A stretch of 16,168 nucleotides of DNA, from NCBI GenBank assembly GCA_964653285.1, contig CAZZEX010000106.1, positions 1-16,168 of the forward strand, read 5' to 3'. How positions within the stretch are numbered: position 1 is the first letter of the stretch; the number at the start of each line of letters is the position of its first letter. The DNA is from CAZZEX01 sp964653285. Lineage in GTDB: Bacteria; Chloroflexota; Anaerolineae; B4-G1. The notes below the pieces were generated by a model. The model ran no database searches, was not told where the DNA came from, and worked only from the letters and a program-made list of their open reading frames with translations. The position numbers and the translations under genes are program-made. Positions 16,050 through 16,168 of the stretch are shown piece by piece.

Positions 16050-16061
16050 GATACCGGTATC
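16050..16061. promoter_or_regulatory. Palindrome GATACCGGTATC, site 4 (downstream of hsp20 copy 2)
   Basis: A perfect copy 24 nt after the hsp20 stop, with a T-rich right flank (TCTCTTTA) like that of site 2. The remaining sequence to the window end shows no gene. If a gene lies just beyond the window, this site could also be its operator. Confidence 0.65.
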
Positions 16062-16168
16062 TCTCTTTACACATGTTGGATCAGGTGTCAAGACGAGGAG
16101 GCGCTGAGGGTATAGTGTTCAACGACAACTATAATTACCCATTGATGACAATTAGAAATGCCCACTAG

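Noticed and set aside
16130..16135. TATAAT near the right end as a promoter
   Set aside because: No acceptable -35 element lies 16-18 bp upstream, and no gene is visible before the window ends.

Overview
The window (about 58-60% GC by eye) reads as a chromosomal stretch from an uncultured Chloroflexota-type bacterium, probably Anaerolineae-like. This rests on Thr/Pro-rich linkers between SH3 domains and an L,D-transpeptidase domain, AlbA_2 regulators, a DUF5661 protein, an unsplit gamma-alpha plus beta 2-oxoacid:ferredoxin oxidoreductase, and strong AGGAGG ribosome binding sites. The taxonomic call is inference. All convincing genes are on the plus strand. I see no rRNA, tRNA or CRISPR array.

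Left part (1-3818): a partial winged-helix-like gene end, then 660 nt without a recognisable gene that carries a 10-bp-periodic repeat. A run of damaged genes follows: an AlbA_2-type ATP-binding regulator with an internal deletion and frameshift, a C-terminal fragment of a second regulator of the same family, and an SH3-SH3-L,D-transpeptidase that has lost its signal peptide and carries a frameshift.

Middle part (3823-8875): a near-consensus sigma70 promoter, an Hsp20 gene with a 1-nt deletion, then korA-korB, a broken membrane-protein gene, a Met/Gly-rich membrane zinc-ribbon protein and a translationally coupled monohaem cytochrome c.

Right part (9025-16025): an ion and envelope stress block. 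It holds a KimA-like permease, an MscS channel, a DUF5661 protein, a small unassigned ORF, a DUF389 membrane protein, a second MscS channel, a CorA Mg2+ channel, and an intact second Hsp20. Spacings are short and RBSs are strong, so most of 10963-15407 is probably one transcript.

The most striking signal not explained by the genes is the 12-bp palindrome GATACCGGTATC. It occurs exactly four times, once upstream and once downstream of each hsp20 copy, with a degenerate fifth copy (10/12) upstream of the KimA-like permease. The two hsp20 cassettes are diverged direct repeats that bracket roughly 11 kb of redox, ion-transport and mechanosensitive-channel genes. I infer a palindrome-controlled stress island, or a cassette duplicated together with its flanking sites. 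In concept it resembles, but is not the same as, the known loci of heat resistance that pair small heat-shock proteins with transporters.
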